DNA of 64,000 bases from Mesorhizobium plurifarium (GTDB lineage: Bacteria > Pseudomonadota > Alphaproteobacteria > Rhizobiales > Rhizobiaceae): assembly GCA_000824785.1 (NCBI GenBank), contig CCNB01000012.1, positions 612,206 through 676,205 on the forward strand, read 5' to 3'. Positions 1-7,920 of the stretch are shown here, in pieces (position 1 is the first letter of the stretch; every line of letters starts with the position of its first letter). Made by a program: the position numbers and the translations under genes. Below the pieces are notes generated by a model. The model did not search any database. It had not been told where the DNA came from and saw nothing but the letters and a program-made list of their open reading frames with translations.

Positions 1-958
1 CGGGAAATTCGTCCGCGACCCCGGCCAGCCCCTGTTTCAGAAGCAGCGCCTTGCGCTGCACGTCCTCGAGGAAACCGTCGGCCAGCACCACGTCGAGCAC
101 GGCGTTGCCGACCGCCATCGCCAGCGGATTGCCGCCGAAGGTGGTGCCGTGCACGCCGGCGGTCATGCCGGTCGCCGCCTCGTCCGTGGCGAGGCAGGCG
201 CCCATCGGGAAGCCGCCGCCGATGCCCTTGGCGATCGCCATCAGGTCGGGCGTGACGCCGGCCCACTCATGCGCGAACAATTTTCCGGTGCGGCCGATGC
301 CGCACTGGACCTCGTCGAAGATCAAAAGCAGGCCGTGCTGGTCGCACAGCTGGCGCAGCCGCTTCAAGGACTGCGTCGGCACCGGGCGGATGCCGCCCTC
401 GCCCTGCACCGGCTCGATCAGGATTGCCGCGGTCTCCGGCGTGATCGCCTTTTCGGCCGCGTCGATGTCGTCGAATGCGACCTGGTCGAAGCCCTCGACC
501 TTCGGGCCGAAGCCTTCCAGATATTTGTACTGGCCGCCGGCGGCGATCGTCGCCAGCGTGCGGCCGTGGAAGGCGCCCTCGAAAGTGATGATGCGGAAAC
601 GCTCCGGGTGACCCTTGACGAACTGGTAGCGCCGCGCCGTCTTGATGGCGCATTCCAGCGCCTCGGCGCCCGAATTGGTGAAGAACACCTTGTCGGCGAA
701 AGTCGCCTCGACCAGCCGCTCGCCCAGCCGGCGCTGTTCCGGGATTTCGTAGAGATTGGAGACGTGCCAGAGCTTGGCGGCCTGTTCGGTGAGCGCCGCG
801 ACCAGATGCGGATGGCTGTGGCCGAGCGAATTCACCGCGATGCCGCCCGCGAAGTCGAGATATCGCTCGCCCTTGTCGGTGACCAGCCAAGTCCCTTCCC
901 CACGCTCAAAAGCCAGGGGTGCGCGAGCAAAGGTCTCGTAAAGCGCCGAACCGCTCAT
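1..958 (-). CDS. argD: Acetylornithine aminotransferase, 3' part beyond window edge
   Basis: This PLP-dependent class III aminotransferase makes N-acetylornithine from N-acetylglutamate semialdehyde in cytoplasmic arginine synthesis. About 319 N-terminal residues are present and the C-terminus lies beyond base 1. The order of family blocks is intact: [13 protein letters not shown] near residue 38, [18 protein letters not shown] near 93, [16 protein letters not shown], the cofactor-aspartate block [13 protein letters not shown], and the lysine-containing AKGIGGGFP. The ATG at 958 is preceded by GGAG and overlaps by one base the stop of a small upstream reading frame. A terminator-like hairpin sits in the leader. 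The neighbour gcrA is divergent. In these bacteria argF usually follows argD, but that would lie outside the window. Confidence 0.93.
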   Translation of the reverse strand, partial: MSGSALYETFARAPLAFERGEGTWLVTDKGERYLDFAGGIAVNSLGHSHPHLVAALTEQAAKLWHVSNLYEIPEQRRLGERLVEATFADKVFFTNSGAEALECAIKTARRYQFVKGHPERFRIITFEGAFHGRTLATIAAGGQYKYLEGFGPKVEGFDQVAFDDIDAAEKAITPETAAILIEPVQGEGGIRPVPTQSLKRLRQLCDQHGLLLIFDEVQCGIGRTGKLFAHEWAGVTPDLMAIAKGIGGGFPMGACLATDEAATGMTAGVHGTTFGGNPLAMAVGNAVLDVVLADGFLEDVQRKALLLKQGLAGVADEFP

Positions 959-1023
959 TATATGCGTCTCCGGAACCGGAAATCAAAAAAGCCGCCAATG
1001 CGGCGGCCTTTGCGGCTTATCAT
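958..1023 (-). CDS. Possible arginine-rich leader peptide of argD
   Basis: A 21-codon frame starts with ATG at 1023 and ends in a TAA that shares its last base with the argD ATG. Seven of the 21 residues are arginine (for example RKGRR near the start and RFRRR at the end). The frame runs through the terminator-like hairpin at 985-1011. This could be a translated leader that couples or senses arginine. High GC favours arginine codons by chance, so I treat it as a candidate only. Confidence 0.35.
   Translation of the reverse strand: MISRKGRRIGGFFDFRFRRRI
985..1011 (-). terminator. Intrinsic-terminator-like hairpin in the argD leader
   Basis: Read on the minus strand, GCCGCC (1007-1002) pairs with GGCGGC (996-991) across a five-base loop, extended by a G-U and A-U pairs, and is followed by six T (990-985). 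It lies 27 bases before the argD start. No gene on this strand lies upstream within the divergent interval, so it most likely acts on argD mRNA itself, as an attenuator. Confidence 0.6.
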
Positions 1024-1315
1024 GTTTTTCGGCCATGAAGTCAACGAAAACGTCACGCAGAAGCGCGTGGCAAGCCCCGACGTCACGCCGGCTCATCAGT
1101 AGTCAGGCAAGTTGGGGAAAACCGTAAAAACCGAATCGGTGTTGCCTTTGGGACTCTTGTCACCGAGTCAGCGCATAAGGTAATTGTAGTCGAGAAATAA
1201 CTATATTTCGTGCGGCGGATCTAAATCACCCGGTACATGTGGTGTCGTTTGCCCGGCGAGAGCCGGCTCGGGAAGGGATTCTGGCTGCCGCACGCCTCAG
1301 CAGGAGCGCGGCCCC
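1024..1315. promoter_or_regulatory. Divergent argD/gcrA promoter region with GANTC cluster
   Basis: Together with the argD leader this makes a 357-base stretch without an established gene. Three GANTC sites, the CcrM methyltransferase target in alphaproteobacteria, fall within 37 bases: GAATC at 1133, GACTC at 1152 and GAGTC at 1165. They lie about 150-180 bases before gcrA, the gene for a regulator that acts at methylated GANTC promoters. No clear -10/-35 pair was assigned. Confidence 0.5.
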
Positions 1316-1834
1316 ATGAATTGGACTGACGAGCGGGTAGAACTTCTCAGGAAATTGTGGTCGGAGGGCCTGAGCGCCAGCCAGATTGCCGCACAGCTTG
1401 GCGGAGTGAGCCGCAATGCCGTCATCGGCAAGGTGCATCGCCTGAAGCTGTCGGGCCGCGGCCGCGCGACCGCCGCCCCGGCGCGCCAGAAGAAGGCGAC
1501 GCAAGGCGCCTCGATGCAGAAATCGGTGACGCGCGCCGCAAGCGCCACGCGCCATGTGACGGCGACCATCGGCGCCACGGCGCTGCAGGTGCAGTTCGAC
1601 GCCGAGCCGGTCGCGCGCCACTATATCCGTCCGGTTGAGAACGTGGTCGTTCCGATCTCGCGCAACCTGCAGCTTGTCGAACTGACCGAACGCACCTGCA
1701 AATGGCCGAACGGCGACCCGCTCTCGGAAGACTTCAGCTTTTGCGGCAACGACGCCGCCGAGACCGGACCGTACTGCAAGTATCATTCCCGGGTTGCGTT
1801 CCAGCCGGCGGCGGAGCGGCGCAGGGCGAGGTAG
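1316..1834 (+). CDS. gcrA: GcrA cell cycle regulator
   Basis: GcrA is an alphaproteobacterial transcription cofactor that binds sigma-70 RNA polymerase and promotes transcription at promoters carrying CcrM-methylated GANTC. The 172-residue length matches the family (about 173 in Caulobacter). The N-terminus MNWTDERVELLRKLWSEG followed by SASQIAAQLGG and SRNAVIGKVHRLKLSGRG is the diagnostic helix-turn-helix. A basic, alanine-rich linker follows, and then a conserved C-terminal block with TCKWPNGDP and FCGN...YCKYH. The start is preceded by AGGAG. It is monocistronic, divergent from argD and convergent with corA. Confidence 0.96.
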   Translation: MNWTDERVELLRKLWSEGLSASQIAAQLGGVSRNAVIGKVHRLKLSGRGRATAAPARQKKATQGASMQKSVTRAASATRHVTATIGATALQVQFDAEPVARHYIRPVENVVVPISRNLQLVELTERTCKWPNGDPLSEDFSFCGNDAAETGPYCKYHSRVAFQPAAERRRAR

Positions 1835-1843
1835 GGACTAGGG

Positions 1844-1917
<74 letters not shown>

Positions 1918-1918
1918 T

Positions 1919-2926
1919 TCACAGCCACCCATTCTTCTTGAACCGCCAGTACAAGAACGCACAGATCAGCGCGATGGCCGCGAGCACGGTCGGATAGCCA
2001 TATTCCATCTTCAGCTCCGGCATGTCGGAGAAGTTCATGCCATAGATGCCGGCGAAAGCCGTCGGCACCGCCAGGATGGCGGCCCATGAGGCGAGCTTCT
2101 TGGAGATAGCGGTTTCCTGACTCTGTCCGACGAGAAGGCTGGCTTCGAAAGCGAAGGCCAGGACCTCGCGCAGGCTGTCGATCTTTTCCTGCACGGTGCG
2201 GATGTGGTCGGTCACGTCGCGAAACAGCGGATGCATGGCGGCATGGATCTGCGGCAGATCGGCGCTGGTCAGCCTACGGCAGACCTCGACCAGCGGCAGG
2301 GCCGCATTGCGCAGCCGCAAGAGATCGCGGCGCAGCATGTATAGACGCTCGATATCGGCGCCGGTCATCGGCTTCAAAAGCACCTTGTCCTCGATCGCCT
2401 CGACCTCGTCCTCGATCTGCTCCAGCACCGGCATGTAATTGTCGACGATGAAATCGAGTATGGCGTAGAGGACGAAATCCTCGCCCTTGGCCAGCGAATG
2501 CGGACAGCTTTCCCAATGCTGGCGGACGGCGGCGTATGAGGTCGAGGGGCCATGCCGGACGCTGACGATGTAGCCGGTGCCGACGAACAGATGCGTCTCG
2601 CCGAAGGTGACGCGGCCGTCGATTAATTGCGCGGTGCGGGCGACGATGAACAGGGCGTCGCCATATTGCTCGATCTTCGGGCGCTGATGCGGATGCTCGG
2701 CATCTTCGATCGCCAGATCATGCAGGTGGAATTGCGCCTGCACCCTGAGCAGAAGGTTGCGATCGGGCTCGAGCAGCCCGATCCAGACGACATGGCCGGG
2801 TTTTGCCGCCCATTCGCCGGCCTGTTCGATGGCGATGTCGGCAACCCGCTTGCCCCCCAGATAGACGCTGGATGCAATGATGCCTGATGTCGGCGAGGCC
2901 GGAGTCAGGTTCCGAACTTGTTCCAT
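1919..2926 (-). CDS. corA: CorA-family magnesium/cobalt transporter
   Basis: This is an inner-membrane pentameric divalent-cation channel for Mg2+ (also Co2+ and Ni2+). The protein has 335 residues. A large cytoplasmic N-terminal domain has long helices (for example the VLEQIEDEVEAIED region). Two C-terminal transmembrane segments carry the signature YGMNF near residues 295-299 between them, and there is a basic end, RFKKNGWL. I chose the ATG at 2926 because GGGAGG lies just upstream; an in-frame ATG at 2974 would run into a dispersed repeat. The gene is convergent with gcrA. PhoU lies upstream on the same strand, but a 187-base gap with a repeat suggests separate transcription. Confidence 0.93.
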   Translation of the reverse strand: MEQVRNLTPASPTSGIIASSVYLGGKRVADIAIEQAGEWAAKPGHVVWIGLLEPDRNLLLRVQAQFHLHDLAIEDAEHPHQRPKIEQYGDALFIVARTAQLIDGRVTFGETHLFVGTGYIVSVRHGPSTSYAAVRQHWESCPHSLAKGEDFVLYAILDFIVDNYMPVLEQIEDEVEAIEDKVLLKPMTGADIERLYMLRRDLLRLRNAALPLVEVCRRLTSADLPQIHAAMHPLFRDVTDHIRTVQEKIDSLREVLAFAFEASLLVGQSQETAISKKLASWAAILAVPTAFAGIYGMNFSDMPELKMEYGYPTVLAAIALICAFLYWRFKKNGWL

Positions 2927-2970
2927 CGCAAACCTCCCGAGACTGCGACTGACAAATTGCTGCGCCTGGA

Positions 2971-3068
2971 GCAATTCCAGGAAAAGTGTGAGCGGTTTTC
3001 CGCCCGGAATTGCGTAAAAACAAATAGTTAGGGCGTTTCGCCGTTTCCATGAAGCGGTGAGACGCTCC
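2971..3068. repeat. Dispersed palindromic intergenic repeat, copy 1
   Basis: GCAATTCC (2971-2978) and GGAATTGC (3006-3013) form the arms of a hairpin, followed by TAAAAACAAA and a second part resembling CGTTTCGCCGTTTCC. The first part is almost identical to the reverse complement of 45620-45683, and the tail resembles the element at 6315-6370. It lies between phoU and corA. Confidence 0.75.
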
Positions 3069-3113
3069 AGAGGAGCTTAGCCTAAATTAGGAAACCGTTC
3101 GAGAGGCGCCCGT

Positions 3114-3836
3114 TCACTTGGCCGATACCGTGCCCGGAAGCACCACCTTGTCGGTCTTGTCGCCCTTCGGCCGGTCGGCGGGCATCTGGTCGCCGGTGAC
3201 GATGTAATAGATGGTCTCGGCGATGTTGGTGGCATGGTCGCCGATGCGCTCGATATTCTTGGCGCAGAACAGAAGATGCGTGCAGGGCGTGATGTTGCGC
3301 GGATCCTCCATCATGTAGGTCAAAAGCTCGCGAAACAGCGAGGTGTACATGGCGTCGATCTGGTCGTCCCGGTCGCGCACGAAGCCGATCCTCTCGACCG
3401 AACGCGAGGCATAGACGTCGAGCACTTCCTTGAGCTGCGTCAGCGCGAGGTCGGCAAGGGCCTCCAGACCGCGGAAAAGACTGTTCGGCTGGCGGCCGTC
3501 GACCGCGGCAACGCGCTTGGCGACGTTCTTGCCCAAGTCGCCGACACGCTCGATATCGGCCGAGATGCGGATGGCGCCGACGATCTCGCGAAGGTCCGTC
3601 GCCATCGGCTGGCGCCTGGCGATGATGATGATGGCCTTGTCGTCGATCTCGCGCTGTCCCTCGTCGAGGACGAGATCGTCCTGGATGACCTTCTGGGCGA
3701 GGCCGTGATCGACGTTCACCAGGGCCGCCACCGCCTGCTCGACCATGCGCTCGGCATGCCCGCCCATCGCGGCGATGCGCTTCGACAGATACTTCAGTTC
3801 TTCGTCATAGGCGCTGACGATATGGACGGACTGCAT
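3114..3836 (-). CDS. phoU: Phosphate signalling complex protein PhoU
   Basis: PhoU is a cytoplasmic metal-binding helical protein that links the Pst phosphate transporter to the PhoR kinase and keeps the Pho regulon off when phosphate is plentiful. At 240 residues it has the normal length. Two PhoU three-helix repeats are visible: one starts at the AYDEELKYLSKRIAAMGGHAE region with the metal-motif block LVLDEGQREIDDKA, and the second has the EDPRNITPCTHLLFCAKNIERIGDHATNIAE block. It lies 108 bases downstream of phoR on the same strand. The usual pst genes and phoB are not beside it. Confidence 0.95.
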   Translation of the reverse strand: MQSVHIVSAYDEELKYLSKRIAAMGGHAERMVEQAVAALVNVDHGLAQKVIQDDLVLDEGQREIDDKAIIIIARRQPMATDLREIVGAIRISADIERVGDLGKNVAKRVAAVDGRQPNSLFRGLEALADLALTQLKEVLDVYASRSVERIGFVRDRDDQIDAMYTSLFRELLTYMMEDPRNITPCTHLLFCAKNIERIGDHATNIAETIYYIVTGDQMPADRPKGDKTDKVVLPGTVSAK

Positions 3837-3944
3837 GGATATGCCTTCCCGGTTTATGCCGGCTGGTGCGTTCCCTCATTCCGTCGCTGATACGTGAACC
3901 GCATGACAGAATGAAGAAAATCCCGGTTAGCAACCAATATACGA

Positions 3945-5210
3945 TCAGCGAGCCGGCAAATGAACCGTGAACGCCGCGCCCTTGCCGACCTCCGACTTGA
4001 TGGACAGTCTTGCGTTATGACGGGTCAATATATGCTTGACGATCGAAAGGCCAAGCCCGGTGCCTTTCTGGGTGCGGCTGCTTTCGACATCGACGCGGTA
4101 GAAGCGCTCGGTGATGCGCGGGATGTGTTCTTCGGCGATGCCCGGACCATAATCCCTGATCGTGACGTCGAAGCCCGGCTGTTGGCCATCCTCGCTGCCG
4201 GCAATCGATACGGTGACGCGCCCGCCCGACTGGCCGTATTTGCAGGCGTTCTCGAGGAGATTCTCGAAAACCTGGAACAGTTCGTCGCGATCGCCGGGAA
4301 CGACGAGCGGCCCACTTGCGAACTCCCGCTCGATGACGACGCCGTTCTCGCTGGCCAGCGGCCCGAGCGAATCGATGACGCTGTCGATCGTCTGGCGAAG
4401 ATCGACCTCCGTGCCCGGCCTCAGATAGGGCTTCATCTCCAACCGCGACAGGGAGAGCAGATCGTCGATCAGGCGGGCCATGCGGCCGGTCTGGTTCTGC
4501 ATGATCTGCAGGAACTGGTCGCGCGCCGCCGGATCGTTGCGGGCCGGCCCGCGCAGCGTCTCGATGAAGCCGGCGATCGAGGCGAGCGGCGTGCGCAGCT
4601 CGTGGCTGGCATTGGCGATGAAATCGGCCCGCATGCGATCGATGCGGCGCGTCTCGCTCTGGTCCTTGAAGACCAGCACATACAGGCCGGTGGCATGACC
4701 GACTGTGGACGCGCTGACACGGTATGTCCGCTCCACCGGCAGCTTTTCGGTGTAGTCGACCGCGTCGGCGGCGACCTGCCCTGACAGGATGCCGTCGAGC
4801 AGCGCCTGCATTTCCGGCGCGCGGAACTTCAATGACAGCGACATGCCCGGCGCCAGCCCGCCGAAGGCGGCGAAGGCGGCAGCGTTGGCATGAACGATGG
4901 CGGCGGAATGGTCGAAGATGATCAGCGGATCGGCGACCGCGGCCGCCAGATACTCGCCGGAGAGCCTTTGCAGCCCGCTTGCCTCGATCGCCGCTCCTGA
5001 ATCGGCTGGCTGGCGTCCGGCATCCTTGGACAACATCGCCGCGGCCGCCAGCGCGACCAGGGCCAGCACCAGCACATAAAAGGAGACGCCGGCAAAAAAA
5101 TAGACGGCAAGGACCGCGAGAACACCCGCGCCAAGCAGCCAACGGTTGCGCGACAGCCGCGCCACCAGGGCCTGTCTCTTGCCGTCCTGCTCAGCGCCCG
5201 TCTCTGCCAT
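3945..5210 (-). CDS. phoR: Phosphate regulon sensor histidine kinase PhoR
   Basis: PhoR is a membrane-anchored histidine kinase that phosphorylates PhoB when phosphate is short. The 421 residues hold two hydrophobic segments near 26-60, a PAS domain near 85-185 (DPLIIFDHSAAIVHANAAA), the phosphoacceptor H-box ANASHELRTPLASIAGF with His at 203, the N-box ENLLENACKYG, and the G-boxes DYGPGIA and GTGLGLSIVKHI. It heads a minus-strand unit with phoU. The call rests on PAS architecture and linkage to phoU; without phoB nearby another PAS kinase is possible but less likely. Confidence 0.9.
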   Translation of the reverse strand: MAETGAEQDGKRQALVARLSRNRWLLGAGVLAVLAVYFFAGVSFYVLVLALVALAAAAMLSKDAGRQPADSGAAIEASGLQRLSGEYLAAAVADPLIIFDHSAAIVHANAAAFAAFGGLAPGMSLSLKFRAPEMQALLDGILSGQVAADAVDYTEKLPVERTYRVSASTVGHATGLYVLVFKDQSETRRIDRMRADFIANASHELRTPLASIAGFIETLRGPARNDPAARDQFLQIMQNQTGRMARLIDDLLSLSRLEMKPYLRPGTEVDLRQTIDSVIDSLGPLASENGVVIEREFASGPLVVPGDRDELFQVFENLLENACKYGQSGGRVTVSIAGSEDGQQPGFDVTIRDYGPGIAEEHIPRITERFYRVDVESSRTQKGTGLGLSIVKHILTRHNARLSIKSEVGKGAAFTVHLPAR

Positions 5211-5408
5211 AGGCCCGCGCCACCCCGCATGCCGTCGACCGGACAGCAGTTCGCTGGACCGGCCTGGCGCATGGCCCTGAAAATCAGGATCGATTTTCGC
5301 GAAGGTTCATGCGCAAAATCAAAATGCTACAGCGTCTTTGCGCCCGAATGCGCGCTACGCTGCACAGGCTCCATAGCATGAGTCCGCAAACTGGAAAGGT
5401 TCGTCTGG

Positions 5409-6314
5409 ATGAAAAAGGCCAAGGAAACGGCTGAAGCGGTGCCAGCCACGGCACCGATCAAGATCAAGATCGGCGGCAAGGAGCGCGAGTTCGACATCGA
5501 CAATCCGGTGCTGCCTGACTGGATCGAGGACAACAAGCTAACCGCCGGCGGCTATCCTTATGACAAGAAGATGAAGAGCGAGGACTACGAAAAGGAGCTC
5601 GAAGGGCTGCAGATCGAGCTGGTCAAGGCGCAAGCCTGGCTGCAGACGACCGGCAAGCGGGTGATGGCGCTGTTCGAGGGCAGAGACGCGGCCGGCAAGG
5701 GCGGTACGATCTTCGTGCTGCGGCAATATATGAACCCGCGCACGGCACGCAACGTCGCGCTGCCCAAACCGACGCCGACCGAGGCCGGGCAATGGTATTA
5801 CCAGCGCTATGTGGACCATTTCCCGACTTCGGGCGAGTTCGTCACCTTCGATCGCTCCTGGTACAATCGCGCCGGCGTCGAGCCGGTCATGGGGTTCTGC
5901 ACGCCGGAGCAGCACGAGAAATTCCTCGATGAGACACCGCATTTCGAGCGGATGATCTGCAACGAAGGCATCCATTTCTTCAAATTCTGGCTGAATATCG
6001 GCCGCGAAACGCAACTCGAACGGTTCCATGACCGCCGTTGGTCGCCGCTGAAGAACTGGAAGTTCTCGCCGATCGACATCGCCGGCGTAAGCAAATGGGA
6101 CGACTACACCAAGGCGCGCGACCAGATGGTCGAGCGCACGCATAAGGAGTTCTCTCCATGGATCGTCGTGCGGGCCAACGACAAGCGCCGCGCCCGGCTC
6201 GCGGTGATCCAGCGCATCCTGCTTTCCCTGCCCTATGACGGAAGAGACCTCGACGCCGTCGGCAAGCCCGACAAGAAGATCATCGGCGAGGGGCCGGAGT
6301 TTCTGAAAGACTAG
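5409..6314 (+). CDS. ppk2: Polyphosphate kinase 2 (PPK2 family)
   Basis: PPK2 enzymes transfer phosphate between polyphosphate and nucleoside diphosphates or monophosphates in the cytoplasm. The 301-residue protein has the P-loop [12 protein letters not shown] near residues 89-100, the Walker B region [12 protein letters not shown] near 153-164, and the lid and late-helix block [21 protein letters not shown] leader of about 40 residues precedes the kinase domain. The single-domain length suggests class I, which mostly makes NTP from NDP, but class is not certain from sequence alone. The gene is divergent from phoR, so phosphate storage and phosphate sensing genes are neighbours. Confidence 0.92.
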   Translation: MKKAKETAEAVPATAPIKIKIGGKEREFDIDNPVLPDWIEDNKLTAGGYPYDKKMKSEDYEKELEGLQIELVKAQAWLQTTGKRVMALFEGRDAAGKGGTIFVLRQYMNPRTARNVALPKPTPTEAGQWYYQRYVDHFPTSGEFVTFDRSWYNRAGVEPVMGFCTPEQHEKFLDETPHFERMICNEGIHFFKFWLNIGRETQLERFHDRRWSPLKNWKFSPIDIAGVSKWDDYTKARDQMVERTHKEFSPWIVVRANDKRRARLAVIQRILLSLPYDGRDLDAVGKPDKKIIGEGPEFLKD

Positions 6315-6370
6315 AGTGCTTCACCGTTTCACGGAAACGGCGAACCGCTCGCAATTCCGGACGGATTACA
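6315..6370. repeat. Dispersed palindromic intergenic repeat, partial copy
   Basis: The segment just after the ppk2 stop contains CACCGTTTCACGGAAACGG and then GCAATTCCGGACGGA. In reverse complement this matches parts of the elements at 2971-3068 and 45620-45683, with the central portion rearranged or missing. Confidence 0.55.
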
Positions 6371-6401
6371 GCGCCGCGCGCCTTTCAGCCGCGCGGCGCT
6401 G
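6371..6401. terminator. Strong hairpin between convergent ppk2 and crotonase genes
   Basis: AGCGCCGCGCG (6371-6381) is perfectly complementary to CGCGCGGCGCT (6391-6401) across a nine-base loop. There is no T-run on either side, so it may be a Rho-assisted or bidirectional stop rather than a classic intrinsic terminator. Confidence 0.5.
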
Positions 6402-6418
6402 ATGTTCATGCCGGCCGC

Positions 6419-7168
6419 TCAGGCGGCCAGGCGAGCGATCCGCTGCAGCCGCTTCAGCGTGGTGTCATCCTGAAGCGCCTGCTGGAACAGCGTGATCTCG
6501 TGGTCGATGCGGTCGCACAACACGTCCGTGTCGCCCTTGAGCAGGCTGCGCGTCTGCAGCAATGCCGTCACGGGTTTCTTGGCCAGCTGTTTCGCCCTCG
6601 CCAGCGTTGCTTCCTCGGCGCTGCCTTGCGTCACGATCTCGCCGACCAGGCCGAGCGCCTTGGCGTCCTCGGCGCCCAGCGTGTCGCCCAGGCAGAAGAA
6701 GCGGAAGGCGCCGGCATAGCCGAGCTTCTGGGGCGCCAGAATGCTGGTCGCCGCGTCCGGCACCAGGCCGAAATCGACGAACGGCACCCTGAAGGTGCTG
6801 CCCCTGGAGGCGATCACCATGTCGCAATGGAACAGGATGGTGCAGCCGACGCCGACAGCGTCGCCGTCGACACAGGCAAGGACCGGCTTGGGGAAGGTCG
6901 CCAACATGCGGAACATGTCGGTGACGGCGGCGATCAGCTCTCGGTGCTTGGTGGCGTCGAGGAACTCCGAGAAGTCGCCGCCAAGGCAGAAGCATCCGGC
7001 AAGGCCGCGCAGCATGACGACGCGGACCTCGTCATTGACCGCCGCCTCGTGGAAGGTCCTGGCAAGGCTCGCATAGGCATGCCTGTCGAGCACCGGCCTT
7101 CCGTCATGCGAGGACACCGTGACGACCAGCGTGTGGCCACGCAGTTCCGGTTCGGGATGGAAACTCAT
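6419..7168 (-). CDS. Crotonase-family enzyme linked to AHL synthase, probable enoyl-CoA isomerase type
   Basis: This 249-residue protein has the crotonase fold and would act on acyl-CoA in the cytoplasm. The oxyanion-hole parts are present (CFCLGGDF near residues 59-66 and DAVGVGC near 103-109). The two glutamates of hydratases are absent: Thr110 replaces the Glu of the usual GGGCE, and Phe130 replaces the Glu of the usual QPE. Asp138 in GLVPDAA sits where enoyl-CoA isomerases carry their acidic catalyst. The ATG at 7168 has GGAGGT just before it and lies 11 bases after the luxI stop, so both genes share a transcript. In Mesorhizobium a gene linked to a LuxI-type synthase is known to be needed for an unsaturated AHL signal; this gene fits that role. 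The exact reaction is inferred. Confidence 0.85.
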   Translation of the reverse strand: MSFHPEPELRGHTLVVTVSSHDGRPVLDRHAYASLARTFHEAAVNDEVRVVMLRGLAGCFCLGGDFSEFLDATKHRELIAAVTDMFRMLATFPKPVLACVDGDAVGVGCTILFHCDMVIASRGSTFRVPFVDFGLVPDAATSILAPQKLGYAGAFRFFCLGDTLGAEDAKALGLVGEIVTQGSAEEATLARAKQLAKKPVTALLQTRSLLKGDTDVLCDRIDHEITLFQQALQDDTTLKRLQRIARLAA

Positions 7169-7179
7169 GACCACCTCCA

Positions 7180-7818
7180 TCACGACGCCTGCTTCAGGCC
7201 GAGCTGACCGGGATAGCCCCGGTTCAGCACCGGCAGGAAGTGATTGCGGCGGGCTCGCACGACCTCGAGCGTATGCTCGGTGAAGGTGAGCAGCGTCGCC
7301 ACGACCTGCTGGTTGCCATAGGTGCGCTGGTAGCCGAGCGGCGTTGCCAGGAAATGCAGTTGCAGGGCTCTCAGCACCCACATCGGCTCGAACTCGATAA
7401 TGACCTGGTTGACGTTGCGCTTCAGGCCCCATTCGACGAAGCCGGCGATCAGCTCGGTGCCGACCGTCGAGACGCCGCGTTTGCCGTCGCGAAAACCCGG
7501 AGCCACAGCGTAGCGGGTGAGTTCCCAGACATTCGGCCCCGAGGGGGACGGACCCTCGCAGAGATCCGACAGCACGTCGGTCAGAAGATGCGGCCGTGTG
7601 GTCGGCAGCATGCGTTGGTAACCTGCCAGTTCGCCGTTGCGGATGACGAGGTGATGCTCGGCCTCGTCATGATCGAACTGATCGATCTCGAGCTGGTCCG
7701 GACGATCGAGATCGGTCCATCCCATCTCCTCGACGAAGATCTTGTAGCGCAGGCGATGAACCGCCTCCCAAAGGTCGGGACGTTCCATCAATTCCTGAGT
7801 GGTAAGGGCGAAAAGCAT
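7180..7818 (-). CDS. Acyl-homoserine-lactone synthase, LuxI family
   Basis: The enzyme makes an N-acyl-homoserine lactone from S-adenosylmethionine and an acyl donor. The 212 residues carry the family landmarks: Arg24, Phe28 and Trp34 in LRYKIFVEEMGW, acidic residues at 46 and 50 in DQFDHDEAEHH, Arg69 in GYQRMLPTTRPHLL, and WELTRYAVAPGFR. The AGGAG upstream supports the ATG at 7818. Gene order luxR-luxI-crotonase matches the three-component circuit described in Mesorhizobium, whose synthase clusters with acyl-CoA-dependent LuxI proteins; CoA use is therefore likely but not visible directly. A palindrome 80-102 bases upstream is a likely LuxR-type operator. Confidence 0.94.
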   Translation of the reverse strand: MLFALTTQELMERPDLWEAVHRLRYKIFVEEMGWTDLDRPDQLEIDQFDHDEAEHHLVIRNGELAGYQRMLPTTRPHLLTDVLSDLCEGPSPSGPNVWELTRYAVAPGFRDGKRGVSTVGTELIAGFVEWGLKRNVNQVIIEFEPMWVLRALQLHFLATPLGYQRTYGNQQVVATLLTFTEHTLEVVRARRNHFLPVLNRGYPGQLGLKQAS

Positions 7819-7897
7819 TAGCCGTCTCCTAGGCTTAAGAGGAAGATACGGCCGTGATGTCCCTTAAAATATTGCGCGACTGCGCAGGCAAGAATTT

Positions 7898-7920
7898 CTA
7901 GGTCGGCACGGCCGACCTAG
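7898..7920. promoter_or_regulatory. Perfect palindrome upstream of luxI, candidate lux-box
   Basis: CTAGGTCGGC (7898-7907), three bases, then GCCGACCTAG (7911-7920) form a perfect inverted repeat. Its centre is 91 bases before the luxI start and it contains the stop codon of luxR. Position and size fit an operator for the LuxR-type protein. There is no T-run after it on the minus strand, which argues against a luxR terminator. Confidence 0.6.

Noticed and set aside
958-1023. Classical leader-peptide attenuator for argD
   Set aside because: In classical attenuators the control codons precede the terminator. Here the main arginine run follows it and I see no clear antiterminator, so only a modified mechanism is proposed.
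7898-7920. Terminator of luxR
   Set aside because: The palindrome includes the stop codon and is followed by AAATTCTT rather than a T-run on the minus strand; an operator explains it better.
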